Shown here piece after piece: positions 16,184 to 17,266 of a stretch of DNA of 17,266 nt (positions are counted from its first letter, which is position 1; each line of letters begins with the position of its first letter). The DNA is from CAYNTC01 sp964432925 (GTDB taxonomy: Bacteria > Planctomycetota > Phycisphaerae > Sedimentisphaerales > Anaerobacaceae), in contig CAYSPM010000045.1 in assembly GCA_964432925.1 (NCBI GenBank), forward strand, positions 1-17,266, written 5' to 3'. Both the position numbers and the translations under genes were made by a program. The notes beneath the pieces were generated by a model that was not told the origin of the DNA, made no database searches, and saw only the letters and a program-made list of their open reading frames with translations.

Positions 16184-16605
16184 CATTCGGTCCAATTCCT
16201 CCTGGTTCTGCGCTGCTTTAGCAGACTTCTGTGTTTCTTCTCTTGCAATCGTCGCTCGCGAGCATACGGAGGCACCTTCGTTTTTTTACGGACAGGTCTT
16301 GTTTTCAACGCCTCCTGGAGCAACTGCTGTAGTCTCTCCGTAGCAGCCTTGCGATTTGCCTTTTGGGTTCGGAACTTCTGCGAGACGACTCTTAGAACGC
16401 CATTCTTGTCTGCCCGTGTTGCCAGATGCGAGAGTACGCGCTGTTTTTGCCACTCAGACAGGCTCGGGCTGCTAGACACATTGAAAAACAATGTTATCCG
16501 GGTATTGAGCTTGTTGATATTCTGCCCACCCGGACCACTGCTGCGAGAGGCCTTGAAGACAAGCTCATCTTCATAAATACAAGTATTTTTGGCTATGTGA
16601 ATCAC
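16183..16605 (-). CDS. arfB: ArfB/YaeJ-type peptidyl-tRNA hydrolase (ribosome rescue)
   Basis: ArfB releases nascent chains from ribosomes stalled without a stop codon. The product is 140 aa, the same size as E. coli YaeJ. The release-factor GGQ catalytic motif is at residues 26-28 (SSGPGGQNINK), followed by a class I RF-like domain containing LSHLATRADKNGVLRVVSQ and FRTQKANRKAA. The C-terminal tail (from ~100) is highly basic (RPVRKKTK, RERRLQEKKHR, KQRRTRRN). This matches the ArfB extension that enters the empty mRNA channel and separates it from full release factors. The start is GTG at 16603-16605; an in-frame stop upstream leaves no ATG option. The region before it is AT-rich with no clear SD, which may keep expression low. 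It is monocistronic. Confidence 0.93.
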   Translation of the reverse strand: MIHIAKNTCIYEDELVFKASRSSGPGGQNINKLNTRITLFFNVSSSPSLSEWQKQRVLSHLATRADKNGVLRVVSQKFRTQKANRKAATERLQQLLQEALKTRPVRKKTKVPPYARERRLQEKKHRSLLKQRRTRRNWTE

Positions 16606-16698
16606 TGTTTTAATTTTTTCTGATCGCTTTCTTCAAATACATTGTAGGCCCATAACAAATATGATAGTAACCGTATGATTGGCTCGCAACCTTTTAAC

Positions 16699-16727
16699 TT
16701 GAATAGGCATCAAAGAACTCGTATCAT
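16699..16727 (+). promoter_or_regulatory. Sigma-70-type promoter for the RraA-like gene
   Basis: TTGAAT (16699-16704, 4 of 6 to consensus) and TATCAT (16722-16727, 5 of 6) are separated by the ideal 17 bp. Transcription would start near 16734, leaving a leader of about 60 nt before the ATG at 16795. Confidence 0.55.
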
Positions 16728-16794
16728 TAGCAACTCGACATCGTTTAATGCAATAAGTAACGGTTCTCGATCTTACTATTTAGGGAGGCAAGAA

Positions 16795-17266
16795 ATGGAA
16801 ATGAGACAAGCACTTACAAAGAAAGTGATGGCAGCTTTGCTTGGAACCCTGGGGCTCTTGGTGCTGGTAGCAAGCACCCATTCCGGCTCTACGATTGCGG
16901 ACGAACAAAGCTCCGGACAGGATAATGAAGATCTACGAGCTGGGAAGAATTTCATCCAGACTAAGGTCTATAGCGCGGAGGAAGATGAGCAAATCTTGAA
17001 GCTGTTTGTCGGCCTGCGGGTTGCCGATGTCTCTGATGGAATGGATAGAGCAGGCCTGGCTAATATTGGACTAATGTCACCAGAAATCCACGCCGCCTGG
17101 AAAGACACCACGCACTTCACACACCGCTTCATTGGCATCGCGATAACAGTTCGATACGTGCCGACAAATAAACCGCCGGCTCAGCTAAAGGATGTCGAAG
17201 CCTTCGACCGTTGGGTCGGCAACTGGTATACCAACCTGTCTTCGGAACCATTCACACCACTTATTC
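16795..17266 (+). CDS. Exported RraA-like (dimethylmenaquinone methyltransferase-like fold) protein, N-terminal part; runs off the window
   Basis: The frame opens at ATG 16795, preceded by GGGAGG about 6 nt upstream, and remains open to the last base (157 codons). The N-terminus has lysines (TKKVM), a hydrophobic core of about 14 residues (GTLGLLVLVA) and a plausible signal peptidase site after STIA (residue 35), so the protein is probably exported. From ~70 it has the RraA-family signature: LFVGLRVADVSDGMDRAG, then RFIGIAITVRYVP, the VxDxxDG and T-x-R-Y strands of that fold. RraA-fold proteins include RNase E inhibitors and 4-hydroxy-4-methyl-2-oxoglutarate/oxaloacetate aldolases. The catalytic part lies outside the window, so activity cannot be judged. 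I recall similar proteins with a GNWY...EPF segment (here FDRWVGNWYTNL) from planctomycetes, without being able to check. Confidence 0.78.
   Translation, partial: MEMRQALTKKVMAALLGTLGLLVLVASTHSGSTIADEQSSGQDNEDLRAGKNFIQTKVYSAEEDEQILKLFVGLRVADVSDGMDRAGLANIGLMSPEIHAAWKDTTHFTHRFIGIAITVRYVPTNKPPAQLKDVEAFDRWVGNWYTNLSSEPFTPLI

Overview
The window looks like a chromosomal segment from a planctomycete-type bacterium, most likely a Phycisphaerae or Sedimentisphaerales relative. This is inference. It rests on a GKWGLG-type sulfatase, a small basic HEAT-repeat-like protein, an exported RraA-like protein and the style of the seryl-tRNA synthetase. There are no rRNA genes and no mobile-element or phage genes. 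Base composition is moderate, with AT-rich gaps between genes. Several genes have good Shine-Dalgarno sequences, so ordinary bacterial initiation applies.

Layout. Positions 1-1115 hold the 3' part of a sulfatase that starts outside the window. A tRNA-Ser(GCU) follows on the minus strand (1314-1404). An AT-rich divergent gap leads to a strong extended -10 promoter (1840-1848), a possible leaderless 67-codon ORF (1855-2058) and serS (2051-3322). Facing serS is a single-pass membrane protein gene (3423-3977, minus). A 940-bp gap with several hairpins precedes the HEAT-repeat-like basic protein (4919-5395). An HtrA/DegP-type periplasmic protease follows (5798-7234). Next are a 168-bp palindromic MITE-like repeat (7450-7617) and a small lipoprotein gene (7785-8093, minus).

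The largest block is the addB-addA pair on the minus strand (15861 to 8658). It encodes both subunits of an AddAB double-strand-break-processing helicase-nuclease; the genes overlap by 20 nt. All the expected ATPase, nuclease and Fe-S cluster residues are visible. Upstream of addB and divergent from it is a previously unlisted 32-codon ORF for a tiny TatA-like membrane peptide (16051-16149). It converges on an ArfB-type ribosome-rescue hydrolase gene (16183-16605, minus). The window ends in the 5' part of an exported RraA-like protein with a good promoter and ribosome binding site.

These genes do not form one pathway. They are mostly housekeeping functions: serine charging, DNA repair, ribosome rescue and envelope proteostasis, with planctomycete accessory genes between them. 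I see no clear sign of a new multi-gene system. The best leads are the leaderless ORF coupled to serS, the TatA-like micropeptide, the MITE-like repeat, the unexplained 940-bp gap and the exported RraA-like protein.
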